A stretch of 64,000 nt of DNA from Rhyacophila brunnea (GCA_022495005.1 JAGYXB010001997.1:682001-746000); one strand, 5' to 3'; shown: positions 45,391 through 57,354, numbered from the stretch's first letter. A program made the numbers and translations. Notes: generated by a model not told the origin, from the sequence alone.

Positions 45391-45516
45391 TGTTGCATCG
45401 GCGCGCGTAACTTCCGTCACACGCCAAACATGTTACATCGGCGCGCGCAACTTCGTCACACGCCAAAAATACACTCTGATCTGTTTTTCCAAACGCGCCA
45501 AAAGAAGTATAACTTC
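45391..45516 (-). repeat. GAAGTTATACTT family end with tandem 40-bp unit
   Basis: Two copies of a 40-bp unit starting TGTTRCATCGGCGCGCG (45391 and 45431), then CACTCTGATCTG and the terminus, complement of GAAGTTATACTTCTTTTGGC, ending at 45516. It matches one end of the element at 10087-10593 and the repeat at 52806-52935. A tRNA-like T-arm word (GGGATTTGAATCGAGTC, about 45540) follows outside. The other end was not found. Confidence 0.55.
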
Positions 45517-45761
45517 AAAAAATTTTAAATAGCTAGACAAGGGATTTGAATCGAGTCTTTATAAGTCGCCATGTTACTGCTCGGCCATTGCAAATACAAA
45601 CTACGTGTACTTATTTTTCGATAATCGATTTTCGATAATATAATATCAAAATAAACTTCTTGAAAACAACCCACTTGCAACAAAATGAGATGAAGTGCGA
45701 GTTGAAAAGCGCTCGCCTTGAATTTTTCAAATTTTGTGTCGATCATTTGCAACACTATTTT

Positions 45762-45816
45762 GCGCGCGCTTATTAATAGCTATTATTAACAGCGCACTAT
45801 TATTAATAGCGCGCGC
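45762..45816. repeat. GCGCGC-flanked inverted repeat
   Basis: GCGCGCGCTTATTAATAGC faces an imperfect complement TATTATTAATAGCGCGCGC across about 15 bases. It is a strong potential cruciform. Confidence 0.6.
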
Positions 45817-46514
45817 TAAGAAACAATTATTAATACGAATCTGCTTCTGTTATCGGTATCATCTTTTCAAATATGTCTAGTTTCTTCACGTTGTTTTGAT
45901 TAGGTTCAGTATTCCAATGCAAAAGTCAATATGGATAATTAGTAAGACTACACTTCCTTTAAATAACCGACTTCGTAAATATCATAAACACACATATAGC
46001 CGGTGTTTTGTTTTATAATACAACATAATTGTATTACTCTGCACACAGCAATTACTTTGCTGTTAGCAAACACAGGCAGTGCATTTTTATACAAATCGAA
46101 ATCTACATATTTAGCAAATGTACAAAATCAAATAATGTTTCCGTGAGGTCAGCTTAAAAATGTGAATCGAACCTGGAAAATACTAACAAGCAGTTTTCTG
46201 TTGCACCGCGAACAAATAAAAAAGTCTTACCGCTGCATTTTTTTCTCGATATGCCAATTTTCATATTCGCCATTTCACCACCACGTATTTAATTACCATG
46301 GAGAACTAAACTTTATCGTTTATTTTCAAACAAAGTTATGTGAAGTCAGTCCACTGGTTTTAAAATAGAAAAAAATGGTCGGGAACGGATTAAAACATTA
46401 TAAGCCCATATAGGCTACAACTATAACTGTAATGTCCTCAGTGGCATTTTCAAAAGAAGAAAATTTCATATGTATTACATTTTTTCACTATTTATTACAC
46501 AGAAAACCATTTTG
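45817..46514. other. No gene seen
   Basis: AT-rich, no repeat partner. Confidence 0.5.
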
Positions 46515-46680
46515 TACCATTCTATTTAAGTCGTTTTTTCCGACCCGGATTTCGCATTTCGGCATCTTCAGGCATATGCGCAAATGCAAGTGAGTACCAA
46601 TGGTAAATACACACTGACAACGAATACAGTTAATTCTAACTTATACAATAAACTAATACATAAAGTAGGCAAAAACTTTC
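46515..46680 (-). repeat. Hammerhead-like repeat, copy C
   Basis: Minus strand: CTGAAGATGCC, GAAA, TGCGAAA, TCCGGGTC and GG. One stem II pair and one stem I pair are lost compared with copy B (16145-16370). The upstream block (CGTTGTCAGTG, TATTTACCATTGG) is present. About 550 bp from copy D, which points the other way. Confidence 0.45.
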
Positions 46681-47226
46681 TAACATACCTATCAAGTCTA
46701 GGATCACAAAAAAATATAACAAACAAATTATGAATGGTTTAAGTGTTGTAAAAAAACCTATCTAATTACTTATAATATATTCAATATTTATATGGCGATA
46801 TTACATATTACAAATTGAATTAATAGGCATTTCGATTGTAAGTTTTCGACCGAAGCACATCGCTCTGTGCTGTGATTTGCATTATTGTAACAATTGTACA
46901 CATGTACTTACGCAATTTAAATAAATTCACACCCTTCATAATCACGACAACGACTTCTCATCTCTCCTCGTCACCACACCATTGGCCCTCACATCGACGA
47001 CCCCTACAAGCGTATACATTCTCGAAACCCTAAAAATAATAGATCATTAGATAACTACTTACTAATGACGTAATCAATAAGCGTAAAATCGTAATTCCAC
47101 GGTAACTATGGGTAATAACAATGGGTAAGTATTAAAAATCCATAATTATTGGTAAGAATGCCAGGCTTTAAAAAAGTTACATTATCTAAAAAAATATATG
47201 TACTTACAAGGTATATTTTTTTGGAT
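46681..47226. other. Segment between divergent repeat copies
   Basis: AT-rich with a mixed patch at 46900-47030. No reverse transcriptase or endonuclease peptide is visible, so if this was the body of one element it has decayed. Confidence 0.4.
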
Positions 47227-47330
47227 AAGTATGCCAAAAGGGGAAACCCGGGTCGCAATAAACGACTCAAAAGTAATAAGTAGTTGCACAAAACTAAAAT
47301 CCATTAGAGTATCAACTTCTGTCAAAGATT
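47227..47330 (+). repeat. Hammerhead-like repeat, copy D (partial)
   Basis: It keeps GAAACCCGGGTCGCAATAAA and TAAAATCCATTAGAGT, but the CTGAAGA core has changed to ATAAGTA and stem II is broken. The 5' block is absent. Confidence 0.4.
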
Positions 47331-48715
47331 GGCCACTGACCTGCAGTGCAATATATCCTTATCTTGGACCAGTTGTATATGATTACCAACTTTAAGACAT
47401 TTAGCCACTTATGGTGGATACGTAGTCACTTCTTTTTTGTTTTTTACCTTATATGTATTAATAATAAATAATATTTCTCATTACAGAAAATAAGACCGAA
47501 ATATGCAGATTTTTTTCAGTGGGATTGGAAGTTATTAGTTAATTAAAAGGAGTTAATGCTATGCCTACACATTTTAATTTATTATAAAAATTTATGTAAT
47601 TTAAAATAAAGATAAAATATGAATTATGATTTATTCAGATCAGGTCAGATAAAAAATAAATAACTAAATTTTAATGATATCTGATAATAAGTTAGGGTCC
47701 TTTTACGAATATAAAACGTTTTTTTAATGTGTTAGTTTATGTTGAGTTATTGTGTATATTGATTGATGAAAGTACTATAAAAGGTAAATAATTATAAATA
47801 CATTGTCTCAAATGACAATTAATGTTAGAATGTAATCCTTACAGTATAAAATAAATGAAAATAGAATGTTATACGAGATTATAAATACTGGGTATTATTA
47901 ATTGAATTTGAAAATAAATAGCGTTCGATTCGAACAGTTTTTTCTTCAAAAAAAGAACACAATTATTATTATTTCCTTGAAAGCATTGAAAGAAAAATAT
48001 ATTTTTTTCTCAAGTGAACATACTATATTCAAGATAGTGTACATTATTTGTTTATCCATGTTCATTACTAGTATTGCAAAGAAAAAAAAACAAAAAATTG
48101 CATTGCAAATACACAATCAATCTGTATACCGTTGGTATTTTAAGTGAAAGAGAGTTGTGCATATTTTTGTTTGGTTCCGGGTGCAAAATCAGGAAAATAC
48201 ACTAATGAGCAATTAGCCTCCATTGCCCATGCTACAGGGACTTTAAAATTTCTTTTTTTACACTAAGTATTTTTTACCAGCTCTAAATATTTAGTATTTA
48301 TTTATATTTTTATAGGGGCATTGTTTGATTAAAATATTTATAATCTATAAATAGATTTAAAAAAAAACAAATTTTATTTTATTGTTTACCAAAATCTTAA
48401 CATGCAGTATACTAAAATACCTTTTTTAATTGTAACGTATTTACGACATTTTTTGTAAACATAACATAACTGGGGTAGAGGGGTGGAAAGTCTTGGTCGC
48501 TCAAAAGATGAAAACAATTCCAAAGTGGTCACGATCGTCAACCAAAAAGGAACGACCACGAAGAAAAAAATTTTACATTAATTGTTATTTAACTTAATAG
48601 ATAAAATAGATGTATATTGTAACATTATAAAATTAGAGTTATCACAATAAAAAAGATTAAACATGACATCGTCTATAAGAATAGTACATATTACACTTTA
48701 TACTTTATTATAACC
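47331..48715. other. No gene seen
   Basis: AT-rich. The 81-codon frame at 47902-48147 is Lys/Ile-rich and AT-driven. Confidence 0.5.
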
Positions 48716-48717
48716 AG

Positions 48718-48810
48718 CTGCTAAAAATCAGGAACTGGAAAAGATGTGCGGAGGACCGTTCCGGCTGGAGGACGGCGGTAGAGGAAGTCAGGGCTCGACT
48801 TGAACTGTAG
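48718..48810 (+). pseudogene. LINE reverse transcriptase C-terminal scrap, family D
   Basis: 31 in-frame codons ending in a TAG: LLKIRNWKRCAEDRSGWRT, then AVEEVRARLEL. The W...AEDR..WR.AV pattern is the usual C-terminus of insect non-LTR reverse transcriptases. The CCATAAGAAGAA that follows could be its tail. Extremely 5'-truncated. Confidence 0.6.
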
Positions 48811-50108
48811 CCATAAGAAGAATTACACTTTATTAAATAGTAGAGTACTTATGAGCACATTCGCAATGGTATGTGATTCTTTATGAAAATCTATAAACCA
48901 AAGCTACACACTTATTATATGAGTTTATAATTGCGCACATGGAAGAGGCAAAGATACTGCTACCCTCTATAATAAGCCACTTCTTCACGTTTATAAAATC
49001 TACTTTTAAGGGTTATACACGAAATAAAAAATCGGAAATTACTTACCCCAAAGATAATTAATCCATGTTACTCTGACATGAAAAACTCTGTTGAGTATTA
49101 TCAAAAATTAATCAACACGATTTTTCTAAGACCTAAAGTGAAAAATAAAAAAATGAAGTGCTGTATTTCTTTAAGCTTTTGCAATAATTTTGTAAGTATA
49201 TAAATCTTGTTTTTACAGCATATGTGATTTAAAATAGTTTAATAACAGATATGGCACAGAAATAAGAAGATATAATTCTTGATTTTGAGAGAAATTTATT
49301 CTTCATTTTAAGGGTTTTTTGTTTAGTTTAGGGTGTAAAAATGCCCATATACATACATATAGATATCTGTAGTAAAGTATAGTGTATTGAAAAAAAAATA
49401 TCCAAATACCTACTATATTATTGAATAAATATATTACGCATATGATTATTTAAATGACAATAATTATTCACGTTCAAATAAACCAAGAATGCCTAGCACG
49501 TATGAACGAATGCATTAATTATTTTAAGTATACATACTCGTAAGTGATTTAACATTTGTAACCACCCATTATTAAAACCAAACTTCTGCCACCCTGATCG
49601 AAAAAACGCAAATGTTATAAAAATTCTTTCTCATACCCTTTCGCAAATAGAGCTTTTTAAAGTGAGTGTGGGCATTTAAAAGTGGTGGGGGGATGTTATT
49701 TAGAAAGTGGTAATGGCAGTATGAAAGAGGAAGTTGTAATGGGAATATTAAAAGCTCCTGCATGGTGCGGCCGCTTTTGCTTTTTTTTCTACCATGAAAG
49801 CTTTTACATACTTATAATCATTTTCGATCGGAACATTCAACAGTTTCAAATAAAAATTAACGAAGTGCCTTTATAATGAACTTGCTAAAAACATTATGAT
49901 AGTATTATATACTTACGTGAAAGTTTATAATATTTTCAAAATAATAAGTAATAATGACAGATAATATATTTTACAGATATTTTTCTATAATCTAAGCAGA
50001 TAACATTACTTAGACGAATTTTAAAATAATGATATTATTATTTTTTTAATAGCGTCTATTAAGTAGGTATGTAATTATTTGACTTAATTTGAATCCCCAT
50101 AATAAAAC
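48811..50108. other. No gene seen
   Basis: AT-rich throughout. Overlapping short frames near 49570-49876 lack protein character. Confidence 0.5.
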
Positions 50109-50504
50109 CGTGTCTGGAAATATCACACTTCACTGTGAAAAGTTGTATCGAAAATATATGGTCGTATATTAAAGACCGTTCAACCTATTTGGGTCGTATA
50201 GTACTGAGATAAAATTCATGTCTAAATAAAACACGGTTCTTGTCAATTTACACTTTACAGGAAGCCAGCGGCAAACAAATTTTGAAAATAGCTGATATAC
50301 TGGATTATTTGTTATGTTAGGTTAGGTTAGGTTTTCATTCTCGAATTCATGAATTTTGCCAAAATCGGCTATGAAAATTGAATTAATGTTCATATTGAAA
50401 CTAATAAAATTTGAAACCATATAGTATACGGGCATCTCTTTCCGATAGAAAGTTCACGGCAAACTGTGCTACGGTGAAATGTAACGTACAATTTACATGT
50501 AACC
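50109..50504. mobile_element. Mutator-like MITE with TTAGG run, copy T1
   Basis: Begins CGTGTCTGGAAAT and ends TTTACATGTAACC, with a perfect 9-bp target duplication TAATAAAAC (50100-50108 and 50505-50513). Inside, three TTAGG units at about 50317-50332. The centre is nearly the same as T3 (59620-60035), sharing ATTAAAGACCGTYCAACC and TTTACACTTTACAGGAAGCC. A 9-bp duplication fits Mutator-like elements. Confidence 0.85.
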
Positions 50505-50743
50505 TAATAAAACTGCCACACGTCAAAAGTTACGTGATTTGAGTTGAGTATTTTTGATAGTTTATCAGTCATGTAGTTAAATTAACACAAAATTATCATA
50601 TAATAAGAAGGTCAATATATTGATATTATAAATGAAAATGCCTTCAATTTAACGGGAATATTATTGTAGCTATAGTAATCGTTTAGAACATACGTGATAT
50701 ACTAATATTGACCGAAATCTGAACGGTGCAAATTCGAGTCATG

Positions 50744-50940
50744 AGCTTTTTTTTTTTTAGAATTATTAATAACCATGTCCTTGCTTTTTAGTACAAGGTA
50801 GTTTGTTAGTAATTTTGAACAATCACAAACACCCAGGCTTTGAGAAAAACACATAAATGTTTTTGTCACGACCGGGAATCGAACCCAAAACTCTCGGGTG
50901 GAAGGCCAGTGCCCTACCCACTGCACCACGAGAGCCGCTT
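50744..50940 (-). mobile_element. SINE, TGGTGCAGTGGG family, copy 3
   Basis: Minus-strand copy with intact A and B boxes (complement near 50870-50937), the body (GCCTGGGTGTTTGTGATTG) and an A12 tail at the low-coordinate end. Flanked by GAGTCATG at 50736-50743 and 50941-50948. Confidence 0.88.
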
Positions 50941-50948
50941 GAGTCATG

Positions 50949-52805
50949 CGTTGTAAATGATTATGTATGTTCAATATGTAACAAATGCAACATTATTAAA
51001 GCTTGTATAATTTTCATTAAATATAAAATATTTTAATTTAAAAAAATAGCAAGGTCTTCAATGCAGCAGTTGGTTAATGAATAATAATTATATGATATAT
51101 GAAAATATGTATTTATACTCTGGCTTTGATAAATAATATCTTAATGACAGCTTAATTGATCACCCAATATGATAGAATCATTATGATAATCATACTAATT
51201 ATGTATGGTTCTCTGCCTGCTTATATATGATGGACGGCGAACGTAGATGATAAAATATTTTAAGTTTCACATAATTAAGCTACATATCTTGTGGATGTCT
51301 CATAAAGCTTTTAGAAATGGGAATCGATTCTTGGCCTGTGTTCTTAAAGTCACGCAACTGCTCCAATCAGCGAAACATCTTCATAATATCTTTTGTTTCC
51401 TCACATCTATAAGGTGCAGTAAGAGTTTATAAAAAAATAATAATATATAGTTTAAAAAAAAGTTTCATAAACATAATATATGATAATACTAATATTGTTT
51501 AAATTACATACTATCTTCTTTCTAATGAAAGGTAGAATCTAATGTAAATCAAATGTTACTATCATCATATACAACAGTATATTAATTGTCGACAGTTAAG
51601 AAGTAACTATGGTAGGAATTGTTGTATTTTAAAATATTGATACCATCTAGTAATCAGTTGGCGTCTTATATAAATATAAATAGTATAAATTATAATAGTA
51701 TTTATATGTTTATTCTATTGCTTATGTTTTCTAATTGAAGTCAAGTATCTGGCTTTTTCATATTGGACTGTATTGTGATGGTGTATTTGAATGCTGGGTG
51801 GGGGGCGGTTACACAGTAGTTAGTTCAGGCAAACCTTATTGATGTTAAGCTGTCTGGCTGAAGCTGGTCCCTGGTGCATAGGCGCCTTATGTTAGAACTT
51901 GCGAGTCCCAGTCGCCCGGTCGACATGACATCATATGACATCATTGTGACATTACCGGAATGATAATAGCATTCGAGAAATTAACGCTACTCAAATACTG
52001 GCGTTACTCATTGTCCCCATACACAAATAAGTGTTTCATAATAATATCTATGGTGAGCCGTGTGCGTTGGGCGGCTTGCCTCGAGCGTGTATTGGCTTAC
52101 GTCACAATTTCATGTCGTCAGGTGACTTCATAAATATAAATTGGGCTGCAGGTTCTAGTAGGCACTCACACGGTTCACTTGGGCAGGTCTCAAAATGGAC
52201 CAGAGCGCACCAAAGCGCTATGAAATCGTCTCGTGGAAAAAATAATTTAACCACCTGAGCTAGATATCCCCTATAACACAAAATCTTACACAGTTATTTT
52301 TTATAAAATATACATAACATTAGATAACAATGTTAATATTTTCGGATAAAAAAATGCAGGGCATCACCGAGGATTTACTTTGGTCATTATAACGTACCAT
52401 ACCTTTTCACCATATTTGCCTGATTCACCAACTTTCATATAACCTGCCGCCCCTAGCCTACGCCATTATTAATGGTTTAACTGAAACGTAATATTGGCTT
52501 TTGTGATGAACCATAATAATTATTATTGCTTCAATTATTTTAAACCGCTAATAAATAAACTGTAAAAATAAGTATTTTTGTGTATGAAGTGTCTAAATAT
52601 TATAAATTTACAACATACTTACCATTGAATTATTTACCAACTCAACATTCACAAAATTTATTTATTTATTGTATATAATTTTACTCATAAATAAAAGTTG
52701 CAACATTCAGTTTTTACCTAACCGGCCCAAAGTCACAGCCCTCAATATTGAAAATTACAAACCTCCAGCAATTAGCACCCGAACGTCGCCGCACAAAATA
52801 AATTA
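50949..52805. other. No gene seen; mixed block at 51.8-52.3 kb
   Basis: AT-rich to 51750. The block 51780-52260 is GC-richer, with an ATAAATATAAAT word at 52127, a TGACATCAT tandem near 51926, and a short 16-codon frame MDQSAPKRYEIVSWKK. No domain or repeat partner. This could hold a promoter or exon, but I cannot support one. Confidence 0.4.
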
Positions 52806-52935
52806 TGTTGCATTGGGGGTAAACCTTCCGTCCCACGCCAAATTAATGCGTACATTTGCGCGCGCAACTTCGTCCCACGCAAAAAATACACTCTGATCTG
52901 TTTTCCCAAACGCACATAAAGAAGTATACCTAACT
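52806..52935 (-). repeat. GAAGTTATACTT family fragment
   Basis: Two diverged copies of the 40-bp unit (GTCCCACGCCAAATTAATG and GTCCCACGCAAAAAATACA), then CACTCTGATCTG and a decayed terminus (AAGAAGTATACC). It has the same tandem arrangement as 45391-45516, so the duplication predates dispersal. Confidence 0.55.
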
Positions 52936-52959
52936 ATAATAATATATCTTTTTATGTAA

Positions 52960-53324
52960 GTATCAGGAGAGCAGAAAATTGTTAAGTATGAGCCTATGAG
53001 GTATGTATGTAACTCAATAAGTGCATACATTCTCAATTTCAAGATACTGACATCACCCGAGTCGTGGATACCCCACGGGCCGGTCAGACAAGCGCCCGCC
53101 TTGTGAAAAAATGTATTTACGGGTCATTTGCGTCGGTAATGAGCAGATACCGATCTCGGTATTTGTTTATCTGATTACCTCGTGTGGGCACAATCGAATC
53201 ACCTGAGCGGAAGAACAATGGACCCGCTGGACGATGCGAATGTGACTGTATGTGTGTGCGTTATGCGACCGTACTAATCTCTCTGTGTACCTACCTCCTT
53301 GCTTAAATGATGCTCTCCTGATAC
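52960..53324. mobile_element. TIR element with perfect 14-bp ends
   Basis: GTATCAGGAGAGCA at 52960-52973 and its exact complement at 53311-53324. 365 bp, with a GC-richer interior (53050-53270: GGTCAGACAAGCGCCCGCC and others) that has no clear frame. No target duplication found and no second copy. Confidence 0.55.
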
Positions 53325-53847
53325 ATTTCGTACAGACTGGACCACAAACTGCATGATAGATATTTTAAAGAAAGTTTTTATTTTGAAAAAATGCAAGAAA
53401 ACTTCTTAATATTAGAAATCTTCGTATAGTATTTAAAAAAAGTAATGACCTCATTTAAATTTTAATTACAGTTACTATTAAATTGCAAACATGTGATTAT
53501 TTTATAATTAAATATGTAGAGTATAATAAGTGATTAAATATTACATATATTCAGGGGTAGACTGGTTGAGAAATTACAGTGGAAAACATAACAATAACCT
53601 AAACATAAAATCTACTAATTTTATACCCAAAAAATGAAATGACACATTTTATGACATGTGATTTTTAGACAAAATACTGGCCGTTTTGAAAATCAATAAA
53701 AATACATACATGTAGATAAATAAAAATACATTTCAATTGTTCTAAAATATTTTGGTTTCTTTATAATTCCTCGTATGCTCTTGACATTCCAAATCGTCCT
53801 AAGCTACGTGGACACAAATTCAATTTTAACTTTTTACGATAGACCAT
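53325..53847. other. No gene seen
   Basis: AT-rich. Confidence 0.5.
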
Positions 53848-54510
53848 TTTTCTTTTATTCAACGAATAATTCACAAGATTTTGAGAATTTAACATTCCAT
53901 AATATTATATTGAACATACATAACTCGAAAACACCTCAGATATATATCCACTGGAAAAAATCATATTTGAAAAAAAATACGATGCTCAACGGGAATTGAA
54001 CGCGTATAACCACTGTTATTGCGCCAACTGTGCATTAACCAATTATGCTACGAGCCTCTTACATAATTAAACCTACTAGTTTAAATTTTCATAATTAGAT
54101 AGGAGGCTCGTAACATAATTGGTTAATTCACAGTTGGCGCGATTCAAATCCCGTCGAGCATCGTATTTTTTTCAAATGTGATTTTTTCTAGTGCGTATAA
54201 TATATCGTCACTGTTCTGGCAGAAGACACTAATTCGAAAAAATGACATATTGAGTTAGTTATACCAAAATGTTCCTTATTTCAAAATTTACTGCCTGGAA
54301 ACCTTATTAATAAATAAACAGTCTTTATTTTAAAGTCATCCTTTTTATAATTACTTAATAAACTCACATGATAGACCATTTCAAACATTTTAACAACCTT
54401 AAAATTACTCAAAATTAGTATTTTCCGTATTATTAATTAGTGTGTTCTGCCCGAACAGAGACGATATATAAGCTGTTTTCAAGTTATGTATGTTGTTACG
54501 ATAAATTAAA
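53848..54510. repeat. tRNA-like foldback family, palindromic copy with insertion
   Basis: Left arm (TCTTTTATTCAACGAATAAT, CACCTCAGATATATATC, tRNA-like block on the minus strand 53980-54060) and right arm (tRNA-like block on the plus strand 54101-54163, then ATGTGATTTTTTCTAGTG). They are joined by about 40 bases. In the left block a 7-bp acceptor-like stem pairs GATGCTC with GAGCATC. The right arm is split by the element 54205-54464 and resumes with GCTGTTTTCAAGTTATGTAT. The right block has a deletion between the A and B boxes. Confidence 0.75.
54205..54464. mobile_element. Nested MITE, TCGTC ends
   Basis: Ends TCGTCACTGTTCTGGCAGAA and, as complement, TCGTCTCTGTTCGGGCAGAA, with about 31 of 34 positions paired. 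Flanked by TATA on both sides (54201-54204 and 54465-54468). It interrupts the right arm of the foldback repeat, so it is the younger insertion. 260 bp, non-coding. Confidence 0.8.
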
Positions 54511-56383
54511 CATTTTCAATAACTCGAAAATCAATGTCGGTGGATAATTTTTATTGATAATAATATAAATCTCCATACTGTGTCGTAGATAATGTTTCTG
54601 AAGTGTTCCAAATTATTTATATTCAATAAAGAATGCCATAATTAATAAAAATAGTTTAATTATTATTGTTTAATATGATCTACACAAGTCATTTTTTTCA
54701 GTAAAATGCAATTAAAATACATTCTTCAGCAAGATTCACATATTACATTTTTTCAGTACTTAATTCATTATTAAATACAACGCCAAATGACATCTAACTA
54801 TGTAACTGTAAATACAGCATTCATTTCTAAGGTTTATTTAGTACGTCATCAAGTTAACAAAGCTCTTTTCCGCATTTTAATAGGGAGGAAAATCTTTTCA
54901 ATTTGTTGAATCACATATGTCTCTGCATTTAGATTTTAATTGACGTAGCTCCTGAGTATTTATTCACATGAATACATTATAACTTACAACTGAATTAAAA
55001 TTGTGTACGTTTTAAATGAAATATTATTAAATATACGCCAAAGTTCAGTGTAAAACGTATACTGAATACTATATATTATTATTTAAAATTCATTAGAGTA
55101 TTATTATTATTTGAAGTATTTTTTAATGTCGATATTATATTATACTCCTTTTAAAAGGACCAAGTGGACTGTATCAAATGGGGTGTTATTGCAACCATGG
55201 GTTAAGGAAGTGAAGAGAGTGAGTTGTAACTTTTTTTTCGATCAATTCTCAAAGTATGTATATGTTTAATTATACAGGTCGTATCTAATCTCAGTTTTGT
55301 TATTTTATACTTTTAAATTCGATGTTGCATAGTTACCGTTATGTTACACTCCTGAATGTCTGAATTGCACTGATCCATCACACATGCATTGAGTATCTGC
55401 TATATGCCTACCGCCCACGATATAGTATAGAAGTTGGAAAGGACTATAAATTGACTGAAACATACTATTATGGAACATATTAACACGGACAACCCACATA
55501 TAAAGCTTAAACGAGCTTTCTGGCTTTGATATATTATTCAAGATATATTTTTATTAGGAAAAAATATGGAAAACGGCATTTTTAATGAATATATCAATAA
55601 TAATAATTATTATATCATCGACAATCTATTATAATCACGAATTCAATTACTTCATCCTATCACGCTCCAGTTTCATAACATTATGTTTACCAAGGTCACG
55701 TCATTTACCTCAGTCTACAGGTGTCAGGTATGTCCACTACGTCTTGAAATTCTGCTCTATGTAGATTATTTGTTTAGTATCACCGAAGGCTGAAGGAGTG
55801 CCAGCCAAAATAATGGAATTGTGGAACTAAATCTTCTGAGTTGCAAATAAGTTATATGATTAAAAATGATAATAAAAACCTTTAGCAATGCCATTTTTTG
55901 ATTTGTTTGTTTAAAATGATTGGTATATGAATTTTCACTATTTATTACAGTTATTTTTATCAGTTATACTGATGCTATCTTGTGATAGTGTAATATGTTA
56001 TTTAATAACTAGGCAGTGTTCTATGAGAGAAAATCGTTGTGTGCACGGTGTATTGATCCTGAGAGTTGGATGATTGTAAAGGCACGTGACCTGTTGTTAC
56101 CCGATGCCTGATGATGCCTGATGCGGAGTGTGTGTTGCACGATTAAACAAACAAACTATTTATTGTAATGAATGGCCAATCTTTTCTTCTTACCGAAGTC
56201 AGAGGCGTAGTTGGTACGGAACGCATGCAGTCTTAATAATTAATTAAATAAAAATTATACCATTTCTTTAAAAACGTGTAATACGATACATCATATATTT
56301 TATGAGATTACTACATAAGTATTAGAGTATAAATATGTTGTTCAAATTAGCGAAAATAGTGTATAAATGATAATATATAATAT
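54511..56383. other. No gene seen
   Basis: AT-rich, with mixed patches at 55340-55510, 55660-55830 and 56040-56160 (a GATGCCTGATGATGCCTGAT tandem). Nothing recognised. Confidence 0.5.
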
Positions 56384-56405
56384 TTCGCCCAGCATGCTGG
56401 GCGAA
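56384..56405. repeat. Perfect 22-bp GC-rich palindrome
   Basis: TTCGCCCAGCA followed directly by its complement, with no loop. It is surrounded by AT-rich DNA, so base composition does not explain it. Confidence 0.9.
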
Positions 56406-57001
56406 TGACAGTAAGAAGAAAATATTTTAATAATATTGTAGCTAATTAATAAAATACTTACATATATATTGTATATTAAACACCAAGTACATACAGTTAT
56501 GTAGGATAAAAATCTTAAAAATTGTTAAAAGGTAAACAATATGGACTCACCCGCTAATGTATTATTTGTACCATTTTACTCAAATATTGTTGTACATCGT
56601 TATTTTATGTATTTAGAATTTCATAACATGTATGTGCTTTGCTTTCTTACTTACCCTTTTCAACTTTGTGGACTGATTATGCAGAATTTATTCTCAAGAG
56701 GTAATGCGCTAATACACATCTTAGATTAGAAATGATACTAAGGCTTTAGGCACAGTGGAAGGTCACTTTTGAAGAGATTATTCAGGCGGCCAAAAGCACT
56801 CCAGCCTAGCTTCACTCTGCGAAAAATTTCATCAAATATATTTAAACAAATATATACATCAAATATGTAGCTATATTTCAGCTATATATTTTAATATTAT
56901 ATGTCCGTATATGTATAGAGCTCAATTAAAATAAATATTTTGATATTTTGAATAATATTTTAATCACACTAGTCTCACATGCCACCTGTGAAATGACATA
57001 G

Positions 57002-57151
57002 AAGTCCACGCCGATCGCGAGGTTCCCATGTGTCCTGGCGGCAGGTCGATGTGCCCCCCTCCTCTCCGTCACCGCCGGCCCTGCGCTGCCAATAGATTTC
57101 CTTTTCATCTTCACCGCCGCACGCTTGGACCAAAGTGCCATGCCGCTCGTG
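57002..57151 (-). other. GC-rich island, possible exon
   Basis: A sharp GC-rich island. On the minus strand it is open in two frames: one gives MALWSKRAAVKMKRKSIG and later GNLAIGVDFYVISQ (a purine-first codon pattern favours it), the other GGEDEKEIYWQRRAGG. An acceptor-like TGCACCTTGTTAAG precedes 57151 and GTGGCA or GTGAGA follows. The plus strand is also open. I recognise no protein family, so this may be an exon, a non-coding RNA exon or a retroelement UTR. Confidence 0.2.
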
Positions 57152-57354
57152 CTCTTAACAAGGTGCAGTCATTAATAATGTTAAGTATCAATATTGACCG
57201 AGACGATGCCTATGGATGACGCTTTTTGAGAGACGAGCTTTCCAGAGCTTTTTTACTCGCGAATTAATTCATTTTTCCACACATTAATCTATCATGTGAG
57301 TTGCAGAAATAGTGAAAGTTCTAGATTATAATTACATATTGAAACACTACCTTA

